A program made the translations under genes and the position numbers. This document shows, in pieces, positions 51,547-60,800 of a stretch of 64,000 nucleotides of DNA. Below the pieces are notes generated by a model. The model saw nothing but the letters and a program-made list of their open reading frames with translations, was not told where the DNA came from and did not search any database. The DNA is from Pleionea sp. CnH1-48 (lineage in GTDB: Bacteria; Pseudomonadota; Gammaproteobacteria; Enterobacterales; Kangiellaceae): NCBI RefSeq assembly GCF_024124665.1, contig NZ_JAMXSB010000018.1, positions 1 through 64,000 on the forward strand. The letters are read 5' to 3'. The first letter of the stretch is position 1, and each line of letters starts with the position of its first letter.

Positions 51547-51714
51547 GTGATATTGGCTTCTTGTTATGGCCTGGAGTTTGTCGAGGCGGCTGAAAATGCG
51601 GTGGCAAAAGGGCTAGAGGCGAGGTCGGTGAACTTGTCTATTTTTGAGCGTAATTATTTATACGAAATTTTGAAAAGTTGGTTATTAGCACCTAGGATTA
51701 AAGTACTATTTTAA
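51547..51714 (+). pseudogene. Short coding-like frame, possibly a remnant
   Basis: An open frame from about 51466 reads ANNVSLSKKTASKIELLQHV..., a plausible helical sequence (FVEAAENAVAKGLEARSV) ending in a proper stop at 51714. It has no ATG; the first possible starts are a TTG at 51538 and a GTG at 51547, with no ribosome-binding site, and codons upstream run to a stop without a start. It may be the 3' remnant of a gene, or chance. The rest of 51339-51727 has no feature I recognise. Confidence 0.25.
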
Positions 51715-51727
51715 ATAAGAATTTTCC

Positions 51728-52783
51728 ATGACCATACCTGTTACTATTTGTGATGATTCGAACTTGGCCAGAAAGCAAATGGCGCGGGCGCTGCCTCCAG
51801 AATGGGATGTCAGCATCACATTTGCCAAACATGGACAAGAAGGAATTGAAGCGATCGAAAACGGCCTCGGAGAAGTCCTGTTTCTCGATTTGACCATGCC
51901 TGTTAAAGACGGTTATGAGGTGCTGGAACATATTCGGGAACATGATCTAAACACCATGGTGATTGTGGTGTCTGGTGATGTGCAGCCAACAGCAAGAGAA
52001 AGGGTTAAGTCGCTAGGCGCTTTGGAGTTTATCAAAAAGCCCATTAAAGGCGACCAGATTGCGATGATTCTCGAAGAATTTGGCCTGCTTACGGAGCTTA
52101 AGGAGCCTGCTGATACCTCGAGCGCTCCTGCCGCGCAACCAAGTGCACCACCGGTTGCACCCGCGGTTAAACAGTTTGAAGACAGTTCTGCACCGATCTC
52201 GTTAAAAGACAGTTACCAAGAAATCGCTAATGTGGCCATGGGCCAGGCTGCTGCGTTGCTGGCAACGGTACTGGATGCATTTGTGGTTTTACCGATCCCT
52301 TCTGTCAACAATATTGAACTAAGTGAGTTGCGCATGGCGTTGCAGTTCGCTGGGAGAGCTAAGACTGTTTCTGCTGTGTGTCAGGGATTCATTGGTAACT
52401 GTATAGCGGGAGAGGCATTAATCATTTTTAATGACTCAAGCTTTACTGATATTGCCAAGTTAATGAAGTATGAAGGCGAGTTAGACGAAAGCATTGAGTT
52501 AGAGTTGATTATGGATATTGCCAGTATCCTGGTTGGTGCTTTTCTTAAAGCATTTGCCAAACAACTTGATATTCAGTTCCAACAAGGGCATCCCCGTGTT
52601 TTAGGGCAGCACTGTAATATTGCTGATCTGATTAAACCTGAAAACTCGACTTGGAAAGAAACATTAGCCATTGAAATCACCTATACATTAGAAAAGTACA
52701 ATGTAGATTGTGATTTGTTAATTCTGTTTACCGAAGATTCCATTAATGAACTCAATAGCCGGGTATCGTATTATTCATCATGA
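51728..52783 (+). CDS. Response regulator with CheC-like C-terminal domain
   Basis: A 351-residue two-domain protein. Residues 1-118 form a CheY receiver, with D9/D10 acidic pocket, D54 phospho-acceptor (LFLDLTMP), S82 and K104. A Pro/Ala linker (about 130-150) leads to a CheC/CheX-type phosphatase domain, about 158-345. Its first signature is intact (D161-x3-E165-x2-N168, then P after 22 residues). The second half-site reads ELELIMDIASILVG, with Asp in place of the expected Asn. It may dephosphorylate receivers, including its own. It shares an ATGA junction with the next gene, so the two are co-translated. Confidence 0.85.
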   Translation: MTIPVTICDDSNLARKQMARALPPEWDVSITFAKHGQEGIEAIENGLGEVLFLDLTMPVKDGYEVLEHIREHDLNTMVIVVSGDVQPTARERVKSLGALEFIKKPIKGDQIAMILEEFGLLTELKEPADTSSAPAAQPSAPPVAPAVKQFEDSSAPISLKDSYQEIANVAMGQAAALLATVLDAFVVLPIPSVNNIELSELRMALQFAGRAKTVSAVCQGFIGNCIAGEALIIFNDSSFTDIAKLMKYEGELDESIELELIMDIASILVGAFLKAFAKQLDIQFQQGHPRVLGQHCNIADLIKPENSTWKETLAIEITYTLEKYNVDCDLLILFTEDSINELNSRVSYYSS

Positions 52784-53748
52784 ATGAAGATTCTAATAGT
52801 TTTGAAATAAAAGAAATGCACTGGGTGATGGACATGCTCCACACCGTTGATGTTGGCATTTTGGTTTTGGATTCTAGCTACACGATTAGAATGTGGAACG
52901 CCTTTATGGAAAACCACAGCGGCAAGACTGATCGAGAAGCGATTGGCAGTAACGTATTTAGCGTATTTCCAGAAGTACCTCAGGCATGGTTCAAACATAA
53001 AATTGACTCCGTATTTCTATTAAAAAACCGAGCCTTCTCGGTATGGGAACAACGTCCATACTTATTTAAATTTAAAAGCTATCGACCTATTACTGGAACC
53101 GAAAGCTTTATGTATCAGAACGCTACGATCATTCCTCTGATGTCAGCAGATGGTCAGGCTAATCATGTCTGCGTGCTTATTTATGATGTGACGGATACTG
53201 CATCGAATAAAAAAGATCTGACGATGGCTAATCAAAAGTTGGAAAACTTAAGCCGTACTGATGCGTTGACCCAGCTTTATAATAGAGGCTATTGGGAAGA
53301 ATGTTTCTACAAGGAGTTTCGCCGTTGCCGTCGTTACGACAGCGACTGCTCACTGGTTATTTTTGATATTGATCACTTTAAACAAGTGAATGATACTCAT
53401 GGGCATCAAGCAGGTGATGCTGTCATTCGTTCTGTGTCTCAGACCGTTAAAGGTTTGTTACGAGATTCTGATATTTTTGGCCGTTATGGTGGCGAAGAGT
53501 TTGTTGTCTTTCTACCTAACACCAACTCCAATAAAGCTAAGATGCTGGCAGAGCGCATTCGCCATGCAGTAGAAGAGCTGGTTATCACTCACGAAGGCAC
53601 GGATATTCGCTTCACAATTAGTTTGGGTGTTGCACAACTGACCGATGCTTATGAAAAGCCTGATCAATGGATTGCAGCGGCAGATGATGCTCTGTATGCT
53701 TCTAAGGAAAATGGACGTAATCTGATTACAATTGCAAAAGAAATATAG
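52780..53748 (+). CDS. Diguanylate cyclase with PAS sensor domain
   Basis: A 322-residue cytoplasmic protein. The N-terminal PAS domain spans about 15-130 (VDVGILVLDSSYTIRMWNAFMENHSG, then SFMYQNATIIPLMSADGQ). The GGDEF domain spans about 155-320: DALTQLYNRGYWEE, FDIDHFKQVNDTHGH, RYGGEEF, with an inhibition site RDSD five residues before the GGEEF, and SLGVAQ. The active site is intact. It overlaps the CheY-CheC gene by 4 bases, so the partner probably controls it, or it is controlled through the same phosphorelay. Confidence 0.92.
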   Translation: MNEDSNSFEIKEMHWVMDMLHTVDVGILVLDSSYTIRMWNAFMENHSGKTDREAIGSNVFSVFPEVPQAWFKHKIDSVFLLKNRAFSVWEQRPYLFKFKSYRPITGTESFMYQNATIIPLMSADGQANHVCVLIYDVTDTASNKKDLTMANQKLENLSRTDALTQLYNRGYWEECFYKEFRRCRRYDSDCSLVIFDIDHFKQVNDTHGHQAGDAVIRSVSQTVKGLLRDSDIFGRYGGEEFVVFLPNTNSNKAKMLAERIRHAVEELVITHEGTDIRFTISLGVAQLTDAYEKPDQWIAAADDALYASKENGRNLITIAKEI

Positions 53749-53826
53749 TATCAAATGTTATCTCTTTCTCCTGACAGCGATATTCGTTTGTTAGTCTGAT
53801 CTTGATACTATTAAGTGAGTCGATCT

Positions 53827-55197
53827 ATGGCAGAAAATAAAATGTCTTCCACAGTACATCCTGTGGGAAGTCTTGATGTCTTGTCTCAACATGAAGTTGA
53901 GCTTCTATGTGATGTAAAAGAGCGAGATCTACATCGTTTGTTACGCTTGTGTTCGCTTGCCGTACTTAGTGTTGGGAGTGAGGCGGATGATTGTAAAACG
54001 ATTTTAGAACAACATAAAAATTTTGATATTCAAGTTCATCAAACCGATAGAGGCGTTAAGCTTGAGTTAGTTAATGCTCCGGCTAAAGCCTTTGTTGATG
54101 ACGATATGATCACGGGTATTCAGGAACATCTGTTCTCGGTATTACGAGACTTAGTGTATTCTCATAATCAGGTGACTGGCGGTAACCTGTTTGATCTGAA
54201 TACCACAGAAGGACTCACCAATGCATGCTTCCATTTGTTGCGTAATGCGGGTGTGTTGCGCCCTGGCAAAAATCTGAATCTGGTGACTTGCTGGGGAGGT
54301 CATGCGATCAGTCGTGTAGAGTATGACTATACCAAAGAGGTCGGGTATCAGTTAGGCTTACGTGGGATGGACGTTTGCACTGGGTGTGGTCCTGGCGCGA
54401 TGAAAGGTCCTATGAAAGGAGCTGCCGTTGCGCATGCCAAACAACGTATTTTTGATTCCCGCTATATTGGAATTTCTGAGCCAGGTATCATCGCTGCGGA
54501 GGCACCTAATCCTATTGTGAATAAACTGGTTATCATGCCAGATATCGAAAAGCGTCTGGAAGCGTTTGTTCGATTAGCACATGCCATTATTATTTTCCCC
54601 GGTGGGGCAGGTACTGCAGAAGAACTTTTATACTTGTTAGGTATTTTGCTGCATCCTAAAAACAAAGAGCTACCTTTCCCATTGATCCTGACTGGGCCGG
54701 AGAGTAGCCGAGCCTACCTAGAAAGTTTGATGGCGTTTGTAAAAAACACCTTGGGGGACAGTGCTGTTGAGCGCTGTCATCTGGTTTGTGGTGATCCGGT
54801 TGAAGTATCACTGTATGTCAGAGATTCTATTGCTGAGGTTCGAGAGTTTCGTAAACGCTACTCCGATGCCTACTTCTTCAATTGGCGTTTACATATTCCT
54901 TATGATTTACAAATTCCTTTTAATCCAACCCATGAGTCCATGGCAAAGCTTAACTTAACTCGCTCTCAGCCAGTGCATGAATTAGCGTCTCATTTGCGTC
55001 GGGCTTTCTCTGGCATTGTGGCGGGTAATATTAAAGCTGAAGGCGTTCGCGCGATAGAAGAATTTGGGCCTTTCCAATTAACAGGTGAAGCATCGATTAT
55101 GGACGAGTTGGATGTTTTGCTAAAAGCCTTTGTCGACCAAAAACGTATGAAAATTGGCTCCGAGCAATACACGCCCTGTTATGAGCTGACTTCATAA
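53827..55197 (+). CDS. ppnN: Pyrimidine/purine nucleotide 5'-monophosphate nucleosidase
   Basis: A 456-residue LOG-family enzyme (YgdH/PpnN). It has the nucleotide-recognition segments GGHAISRVEYDYTKEVGYQLG, TGCGPGAMKGPMKGA, the catalytic PGGAGTAEELLYLLG and the YISEP-like ISEPGI region. It hydrolyses nucleoside monophosphates to base and ribose-5-phosphate and in E. coli is regulated by (p)ppGpp. The start is ATG 53827, or GTG 53815 for an extra four residues. It follows the cyclase gene by 78 bases in the same direction. Confidence 0.92.
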   Translation: MAENKMSSTVHPVGSLDVLSQHEVELLCDVKERDLHRLLRLCSLAVLSVGSEADDCKTILEQHKNFDIQVHQTDRGVKLELVNAPAKAFVDDDMITGIQEHLFSVLRDLVYSHNQVTGGNLFDLNTTEGLTNACFHLLRNAGVLRPGKNLNLVTCWGGHAISRVEYDYTKEVGYQLGLRGMDVCTGCGPGAMKGPMKGAAVAHAKQRIFDSRYIGISEPGIIAAEAPNPIVNKLVIMPDIEKRLEAFVRLAHAIIIFPGGAGTAEELLYLLGILLHPKNKELPFPLILTGPESSRAYLESLMAFVKNTLGDSAVERCHLVCGDPVEVSLYVRDSIAEVREFRKRYSDAYFFNWRLHIPYDLQIPFNPTHESMAKLNLTRSQPVHELASHLRRAFSGIVAGNIKAEGVRAIEEFGPFQLTGEASIMDELDVLLKAFVDQKRMKIGSEQYTPCYELTS

Positions 55198-55520
55198 GCA
55201 CTACAGGGCGCATGCTCTGCCTTGCTGAAGACAAAGAGATTTTGAGGCTTTCTATGGAAGGGCAACGGCCCCTGATGGTTCAGCTTTCCTTCATATTTCT
55301 TTGTTAGGCTTACAGAATTCCAGACCTTTGCTTTTTCTGGTTAAAAAGTGAGCTCTAAGCCCTGGGTGTGCATGACGCACTGTTTCTCTTACTGGCTATG
55401 TTATACTGCCGCACTATTTCGGTTCTGTGGCTCTGGGTCACTTTCCTGAGGTAGCCTGGAGTCGGTATTTTGCTGACGATGGTTATCAAGAAGTAAAATT
55501 GAATAGATAGGTTTAGATGA
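55198..55520 (+). other. Intergenic region between ppnN and the M1 peptidase
   Basis: 323 bases without a gene. A TATACT -10-like sequence occurs around 55401, but I cannot identify a matching -35. Nothing else is recognisable. Confidence 0.4.
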
Positions 55521-57365
55521 ATGAAAATTAAAACGCTACTGTTGGGAATATGTAGCTTCATCATGAGTGCGTCTGCGCAGACTATTGTTGATGAAGTGTC
55601 TTACTCGAATACCGATGAAGTCAAAACGCATCATGTTCATTTAGAGCTAGATGTCCGGTTTGATAAAAAAGTACTTAAAGGATTTGTTGAGCACCAAATG
55701 ACTTGGGTGTCTCCTGATGCTAATACTCTGGTTTTGGATACTCGAGATTTGGTGATCGATAAAGTCGAAGCCAAAGAGGGTGAAAAGTGGGTGCCACTTA
55801 AGTTTCAACTCGCTAAGCGAGATCCTGCTTTGGGTTCAAAGCTGACCATTGATATGCCGAAACAGTACACCACTGTGCGTGTTCATTATCAGTCGCAGCC
55901 TCAGGCCAGTGGTTTGCAGTGGTTGAAAGGCGAACAAACGGCAGGTAAAAAACACCCGTTCATGTACAGCCAGTCGCAAGCCATCCATGCACGTAGCTGG
56001 ATCCCTGTTCAAGATACACCGGCAATGCGTGTTACATACACAGCTCGTATTACAACGCCTAAGCCTTTGTTAGCAGTAATGAGTGCTGATAACTCTAAAA
56101 ATACAGAGTTGGATGGCGATCACGAGTTTTCTATGCCACAAGCAATTCCTCCTTATCTGATTGCTATTGGTGTTGGTGACTTAAAATACAAAAGAATGTC
56201 GAAGCAAACGGCCGTTTTTGCCGAAGAATCTATTCTTGATGCCGCCGTTGCCGAGTTTGATGATACGCAAAAAATGATTGTTGCCAACGAGGAGCTGTAT
56301 GGCCCTTATCTTTGGGGACAGTATGACTTATTAATTCTACCTCCAGCTTTTCCTTTTGGCGGTATGGAAAATCCTCGTCTTTCGTTTATCACACCAACGG
56401 TTATTGCGGGTGATAAAAGTCTTGTTAACTTGATTGCTCATGAGCTGGCTCACTCTTGGTCTGGTAATTTGGTAACCAACGCAACCTGGCGTGATCTATG
56501 GCTAAACGAAGGCTTCACCAGTTACGTAGAAAATCGTGTGATGGAATCATTGTTTGGTCGCCGTCGTGCTGTGATGGAACAAGCTTTGTCTGTTGCGGAT
56601 CTAAAAGAAGAATTAGCACATTTACCTGCTGATGATACTCGTCTAAAACTTCCATTAAATGGACGTGATCCAGACGAAGCGTTCTCAGGTGTTCCTTATG
56701 TAAAAGGCCAGTTGTTCTTGATTTATCTAGAAGAGAAGTTTGGTCGTGAGCGCTTTGATCCTTTTGTCAAAAAATACTTTGATGACCATGCGTTCAAATC
56801 TTTAACAACAGAAATGTTTATCGAGTACTTACAGGAACATTTGTTAAAGCCTTATCCTAATGTGGTTTCAATGGATAAGATCAACGAATGGATTTTTGAG
56901 CCTGGTTTACCTGCAGATGCACCAAACCCTACCTCTGATGCTTTCGAAAAAGTTGAAGAAGAGCAAAAAGCTTGGTTAGCGGGTAAAAAGAAATTGAAGA
57001 ACCTGTCTGCGAAAAAGTGGAGTGTGCATGAGTGGTTGTACTTCATTAACACACTACCCAGAGATATTTCTCGTGATCGTATGGCAATGCTGGACAATGC
57101 TTTTAAGCTGACTAACTCTAGCAATGCTGAGATTGCATTCGCCTGGTTCCGTTTGGCCATTGGCAATAATTATCCAGCCATTACCAAATCATTAGAGAAT
57201 CACTTGGTGAGCATTGGCCGACGCAAACTGATTGTTCCTTTGTACAAACAGTTGGCTGAACACTCAAAAGAAAAACGAGTATGGGCATTAGAAGTCTACA
57301 AAAAAGCTCGCCCTGGTTATCACCCTCTAGCGCAAGGGACTATTGATGCGCTTTTTAAAGGTTGA
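55521..57365 (+). CDS. M1-family zinc aminopeptidase (leukotriene A4 hydrolase-like)
   Basis: A 614-residue exported peptidase with a signal peptide (KTLLLGICSFIMSASA). The M1 exopeptidase motif GGMEN is at 280-284 and the zinc site HELAHSWSG at 307-311, with the third ligand E330 in LWLNEGFTSY. The C-terminal helical domain (about 480-614) follows the LTA4H arrangement. It removes N-terminal residues from peptides in the periplasm. Single gene; a rho-independent terminator follows. Confidence 0.95.
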   Translation: MKIKTLLLGICSFIMSASAQTIVDEVSYSNTDEVKTHHVHLELDVRFDKKVLKGFVEHQMTWVSPDANTLVLDTRDLVIDKVEAKEGEKWVPLKFQLAKRDPALGSKLTIDMPKQYTTVRVHYQSQPQASGLQWLKGEQTAGKKHPFMYSQSQAIHARSWIPVQDTPAMRVTYTARITTPKPLLAVMSADNSKNTELDGDHEFSMPQAIPPYLIAIGVGDLKYKRMSKQTAVFAEESILDAAVAEFDDTQKMIVANEELYGPYLWGQYDLLILPPAFPFGGMENPRLSFITPTVIAGDKSLVNLIAHELAHSWSGNLVTNATWRDLWLNEGFTSYVENRVMESLFGRRRAVMEQALSVADLKEELAHLPADDTRLKLPLNGRDPDEAFSGVPYVKGQLFLIYLEEKFGRERFDPFVKKYFDDHAFKSLTTEMFIEYLQEHLLKPYPNVVSMDKINEWIFEPGLPADAPNPTSDAFEKVEEEQKAWLAGKKKLKNLSAKKWSVHEWLYFINTLPRDISRDRMAMLDNAFKLTNSSNAEIAFAWFRLAIGNNYPAITKSLENHLVSIGRRKLIVPLYKQLAEHSKEKRVWALEVYKKARPGYHPLAQGTIDALFKG

Positions 57366-57383
57366 TAAATCTTTATAAATTCC

Positions 57384-57412
57384 AAGGCCTCTTTCATCAG
57401 GGGCCTTTTTTT
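57384..57412 (+). terminator. Terminator of the M1 peptidase gene
   Basis: AAGGCC and GGCCTT with two further wobble/GC pairs, loop TTTCATCA, then TTTTTTT. Confidence 0.82.
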
Positions 57413-57532
57413 ATTTTTGTCCTCCCCTCAAAGTAAAGGTCGAATCCATTTACACATATTACTTGTGTAGAGATTTGTCTAGATTGTTAATCTTATCCAG
57501 TGGGAACTTAAGCTTTTCATTTAAAAGTTACA

Positions 57533-58732
57533 TCACTTCTGCAAAGTGAAAGTGTAACGACCACTGCCACTATAAGAGTGAATTCTAAAGTAGTAGTAAC
57601 CAGCACTGGCATTGTAATCGATGCTCTCAATGGATTGAGGAGAAATCGATTTTGCGACTTCTGACCAGTTTGATCCGTTCCAGCGATAGAGGTATAGATC
57701 AAAGTCGGTTCCATTGGGGCCTTGTAGGCTTGCTTTTATATTGCCTCCAGAATACTGAAACCAATTTCCATCTGGTTGAATATCGGCATCATTGGCACCG
57801 GATAAATTGCCTGTGTAGGTTTCGCCGTTTCCGCCACCTCCACCATTGCCATAAATGGCTGCAGCTGCTGCAATGTCACCCGAAGATAATACTGAGGTAT
57901 TACCCATGGCGTTGGTATCTACACCACTGCGTGTTGGCCAAATGGTTACTGCGCCATTAATGCCAAAGGCTCTCGTGCCATAGTGCATGATAGAGTAGTA
58001 GTCGTACTGGCCATGATTGGTGCCGTCGCTGCTGCTGATCTTGTTAAAATTAAACGCCATACCACTCTGAATATTATTCCAGTAGATAGTGACGTAACTA
58101 TCACGATCTGTTCGTGTTTGCTCGTGGAAAAAACCAACGGCATGCCCAAGCTCATGAACTGCTGCGCCTCTGCCGCATCCGTCTGCGAGAGTCACGGCTT
58201 GCGAGCCACCTTGTCGACCTACATAGGAGCTGCAACCTCCGCCGCCTTGAATCGTTAGGTAGTCCCTTTGACTCGTTCGACGCACAAAACGAACATTAGT
58301 TTTGCTATGCCAGTGGTTAAAAGCGTATTCCATATCTTGTCTGGCACGGCTACCCAAATTAGAAGCGAACACATAAGGCACGACACCATTCGGCCATTTG
58401 TATCCAGACGATGGATAACGAATTGCAGCTAAAGGACCCGTCTGTGTATCTTCTGAAAACTCTTGACCAGAGACGATGTTTAATCCGTATTTTTTCAAGT
58501 CTTCTGTTTTACCAAGAATCATATCGCCAGAATAAGCTAAACCATCGACATCAACGACCTGAATAATATCTCCGGTACTTGTCATTATATCTACCAATTC
58601 TCGTCCTTCACTACTGTAACCCCAGATAGGCTCGTTGGACTTTGACCTGTCTGGGGTTAAATTGTTGGCATAGTTGGACGACGGATAGAAAACAATGATA
58701 AGTATTAGAGAGAGTATTAATTTCGTATTCAT
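57533..58732 (-). CDS. Secreted astacin-like metallopeptidase (M12A) with PPC domain
   Basis: A 399-residue secreted zinc peptidase. A signal peptide (LILSLILIIVFYPSSNYA) is followed by a propeptide to about residue 100. The catalytic domain has the astacin motif HELGHAVGFFHEQTR (H193, H197, H203) and the Met-turn SIMHYG (247-252), as in eukaryotic astacins. After a Gly-rich linker (GNGGGGGNGE), residues about 312-399 form a bacterial pre-peptidase C-terminal domain that is usually removed after secretion. The start is ATG 58732 with GGAGG seven bases upstream; the longer frame is unlikely. Target unknown. Confidence 0.92.
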   Translation of the reverse strand: MNTKLILSLILIIVFYPSSNYANNLTPDRSKSNEPIWGYSSEGRELVDIMTSTGDIIQVVDVDGLAYSGDMILGKTEDLKKYGLNIVSGQEFSEDTQTGPLAAIRYPSSGYKWPNGVVPYVFASNLGSRARQDMEYAFNHWHSKTNVRFVRRTSQRDYLTIQGGGGCSSYVGRQGGSQAVTLADGCGRGAAVHELGHAVGFFHEQTRTDRDSYVTIYWNNIQSGMAFNFNKISSSDGTNHGQYDYYSIMHYGTRAFGINGAVTIWPTRSGVDTNAMGNTSVLSSGDIAAAAAIYGNGGGGGNGETYTGNLSGANDADIQPDGNWFQYSGGNIKASLQGPNGTDFDLYLYRWNGSNWSEVAKSISPQSIESIDYNASAGYYYFRIHSYSGSGRYTFTLQK

Positions 58733-58997
58733 AAAACCTCCAAATTGATACAAGTTATCATTTTTAATACGTCTTTTTTGTGTTAAAAAAGTAACACTAA
58801 GATTTAATAGAACTAAGTTAAGACAAATGCAATCTGCACTTTGGCAATACCTGAGATAGAAAGAATTATTTTTCTATCTCATTGGTTTTGCCGACAAGCT
58901 TACTTAACAAGAATTATCTTGGAGATATAAAGTCTTTTAAGGATGGTGGTTTTTTATCGGAATATGAATGCTGATATCGAATCTTATAAGAAGACGT

Positions 58998-60269
58998 TTA
59001 ATGGTTTTCTGATAGATAAGTTGATGCTAAGGCAACGCTATCTGGATGACAATCATAAATAGCTTCATCAACAACCGTTTTTGGTAGTCCTGTTAACTCA
59101 TGAAGTAACTTCAATAGATCGAAGCGGCATACGGAGCAGTGTGATAGCTCATAAAGTTGTATGAGTAAAACTTTTGAATCAGTATAGGCTTTTCTTTTTA
59201 GTACTTTAACCACGTCCGATATAAATCGGTGGGTTTCGTCTTCGTCATCTAAAAAGGGAATAATGGCTTCAAAAGTCTTTGGAGCATTTTCGACTCCATT
59301 TTGAATAAAGAGCGGTACTTTGTTTTTTAGAGTGTGAAGAGAAGCTTCCTCAAGATATTTTTTAATCTGTGGATGTTCCAATTGTGCAAGAGCTCTTATA
59401 GCAAAATGCACCATTCTTTCATTGTTATGCTCCAGTAAGGGAATCATATCTGATGGTGCTCCGGGATAGGGGGCTTTGAAAAATATTTTCAGGTAAGCCA
59501 ACTGTGACTTTTCGTCCGTTTCACTTTTAAAGTCATTAGCAAGTTTTTGTAATACATCAAAAGAAAGAGACTTGCCAATACTAAGTGAGAGACTTTTACC
59601 CTGTGATAGGTGTTGGCTGATCATTTCGTAAGACCAGTTTATTAGGGCTCTTGGCTTTTGTTGTTTTTCCAGATGCTCTTTTACATTCGTTAGGTAGCGT
59701 TTTATAAATCGATCACTTTGTGCATGCCGTTCTAGATATTGCAAAGTATCTTCTTTCGTTGGTGATGTTTCGAATACAGAAATCAATGAATCATCTACCC
59801 AAAAGTCAGTATCTTGTTCGAGTAGCTGACCGAGAGTATTGGCACATATCTCTAATCCCTTTAAACCGTCGAGTATGACTAAAGCATCGGTCTCTAGAAA
59901 TGAGAAGCTTGGGTCGGTAAGCGGTTTTGTGTAACGTTGATAGAGAGCATCCTTCGCGCGTTTATTACCGTTTTGGGCGAAGCAAGTGACCAGAGTAACT
60001 AACTGATGAGTATCCCAGTCGTCTTCCTGAGCCTGACTGAGCGCATCAATAACAGCTTCCTCGATAGCGTCAGAATCTTGCGCTAGCTGAATGACAGTTT
60101 TTAGATACTGACTTCTATCCGGTTCTGACTGTGGGTCATAGGCCTGATTGCTAAGACATGCCTCAAGGATGAGGTGATCAAGGTTGTGGTGGGAGTTCTT
60201 TTTGAGTATTCGAATGGCTTTGCCAGTGCCCATTTGGAGCGCACGTTCTAACGAGGGTGTATCGAACAT
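58998..60269 (-). CDS. Hypothetical HEAT-repeat-like protein
   Basis: A 423-residue soluble helical protein without a signal peptide. Repeated helix pairs (MVHFAIRALAQLEHPQIKKYLEE, TFEAIIPFLDDEDETHRFI) suggest HEAT- or armadillo-like solenoid structure, which usually serves protein-protein binding. No enzyme motif is present. I cannot assign a family. It is a single gene; 244 bases downstream (58754-58997) hold nothing recognisable. Confidence 0.65.
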   Translation of the reverse strand: MFDTPSLERALQMGTGKAIRILKKNSHHNLDHLILEACLSNQAYDPQSEPDRSQYLKTVIQLAQDSDAIEEAVIDALSQAQEDDWDTHQLVTLVTCFAQNGNKRAKDALYQRYTKPLTDPSFSFLETDALVILDGLKGLEICANTLGQLLEQDTDFWVDDSLISVFETSPTKEDTLQYLERHAQSDRFIKRYLTNVKEHLEKQQKPRALINWSYEMISQHLSQGKSLSLSIGKSLSFDVLQKLANDFKSETDEKSQLAYLKIFFKAPYPGAPSDMIPLLEHNNERMVHFAIRALAQLEHPQIKKYLEEASLHTLKNKVPLFIQNGVENAPKTFEAIIPFLDDEDETHRFISDVVKVLKRKAYTDSKVLLIQLYELSHCSVCRFDLLKLLHELTGLPKTVVDEAIYDCHPDSVALASTYLSENH

Positions 60270-60355
60270 AGATTCCTTTATGCTGTTAAAAATTGTCAGG
60301 CTGGTAGTGCCTCGTCATGAATTATATATGCAAGTTCAACTGGGTGGGAAGAAAT

Positions 60356-60385
60356 AAAAAAGAGCGCCGTGGCGCTCTTAATTTT
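60356..60385 (-). terminator. Bidirectional hairpin upstream of pyrC
   Basis: AGAGCGCC-GT-GGCGCTCT is flanked by A6 on the left and TTAATTTTT on the right, so it could stop transcription from either side. There is no gene immediately upstream on the plus strand. The 60270-60800 region as a whole has no coding gene. Confidence 0.55.
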
Positions 60386-60576
60386 TGGTGGAGTAATTTC
60401 TTTTTATTATGTCCTCGGTTGGTCTGCACTCCTTGTGCGCTTTTCCGAAGTCTTTATGCACAGCTTTTGATAGACATTAGCACATCAAAAACTCACAATA
60501 TCTAGTGCCGTTGTTTAGGTTTTGTGCAAAATACTGTGTTTCTAGTTGGGTTGCAAGGCATAGCCTTGTGAGTTGT

Positions 60577-60627
60577 CTGTGGATAACTTGTTAAATTAAA
60601 ATTCATCTCAATAAGAGTCATCCACAG
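60577..60627. promoter_or_regulatory. Inverted pair of DnaA-box-like sites
   Basis: TGTGGATAA at 60578-60586 is the reverse complement of the consensus DnaA box TTATCCACA. TCATCCACA at 60618-60626 differs by one base. The two face each other, forming an 8-bp inverted repeat CTGTGGAT/ATCCACAG, with an AT-rich interval. No dnaA, dnaN or gidA gene is near, so this is not claimed as the origin. Confidence 0.35.
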
Positions 60628-60800
60628 CTATTTTGAGTCTCTTCTTTATTATTTTTTGAGTTATTTAGGCCGTTTTTTATTCCAAAGTCCAGCCAGCTGG
60701 ATATCGATAAAGTTTGAAAATGACAATAACACAAACAGGTTGATCAGTTTTACGTTACAATTATCTTCATCGAATAAGTATTAACAAAATGAGGTTTCCC

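Noticed and set aside
60317-60505. A 62-codon plus-strand open frame upstream of pyrC
   Set aside because: It passes through the hairpin at 60356-60385, has no protein-like pattern and no ribosome-binding site.
60577-60627. Replication origin
   Set aside because: Only one perfect and one near DnaA box are present, with no dnaA/dnaN/rpmH or parAB neighbourhood, so an origin is not supported.
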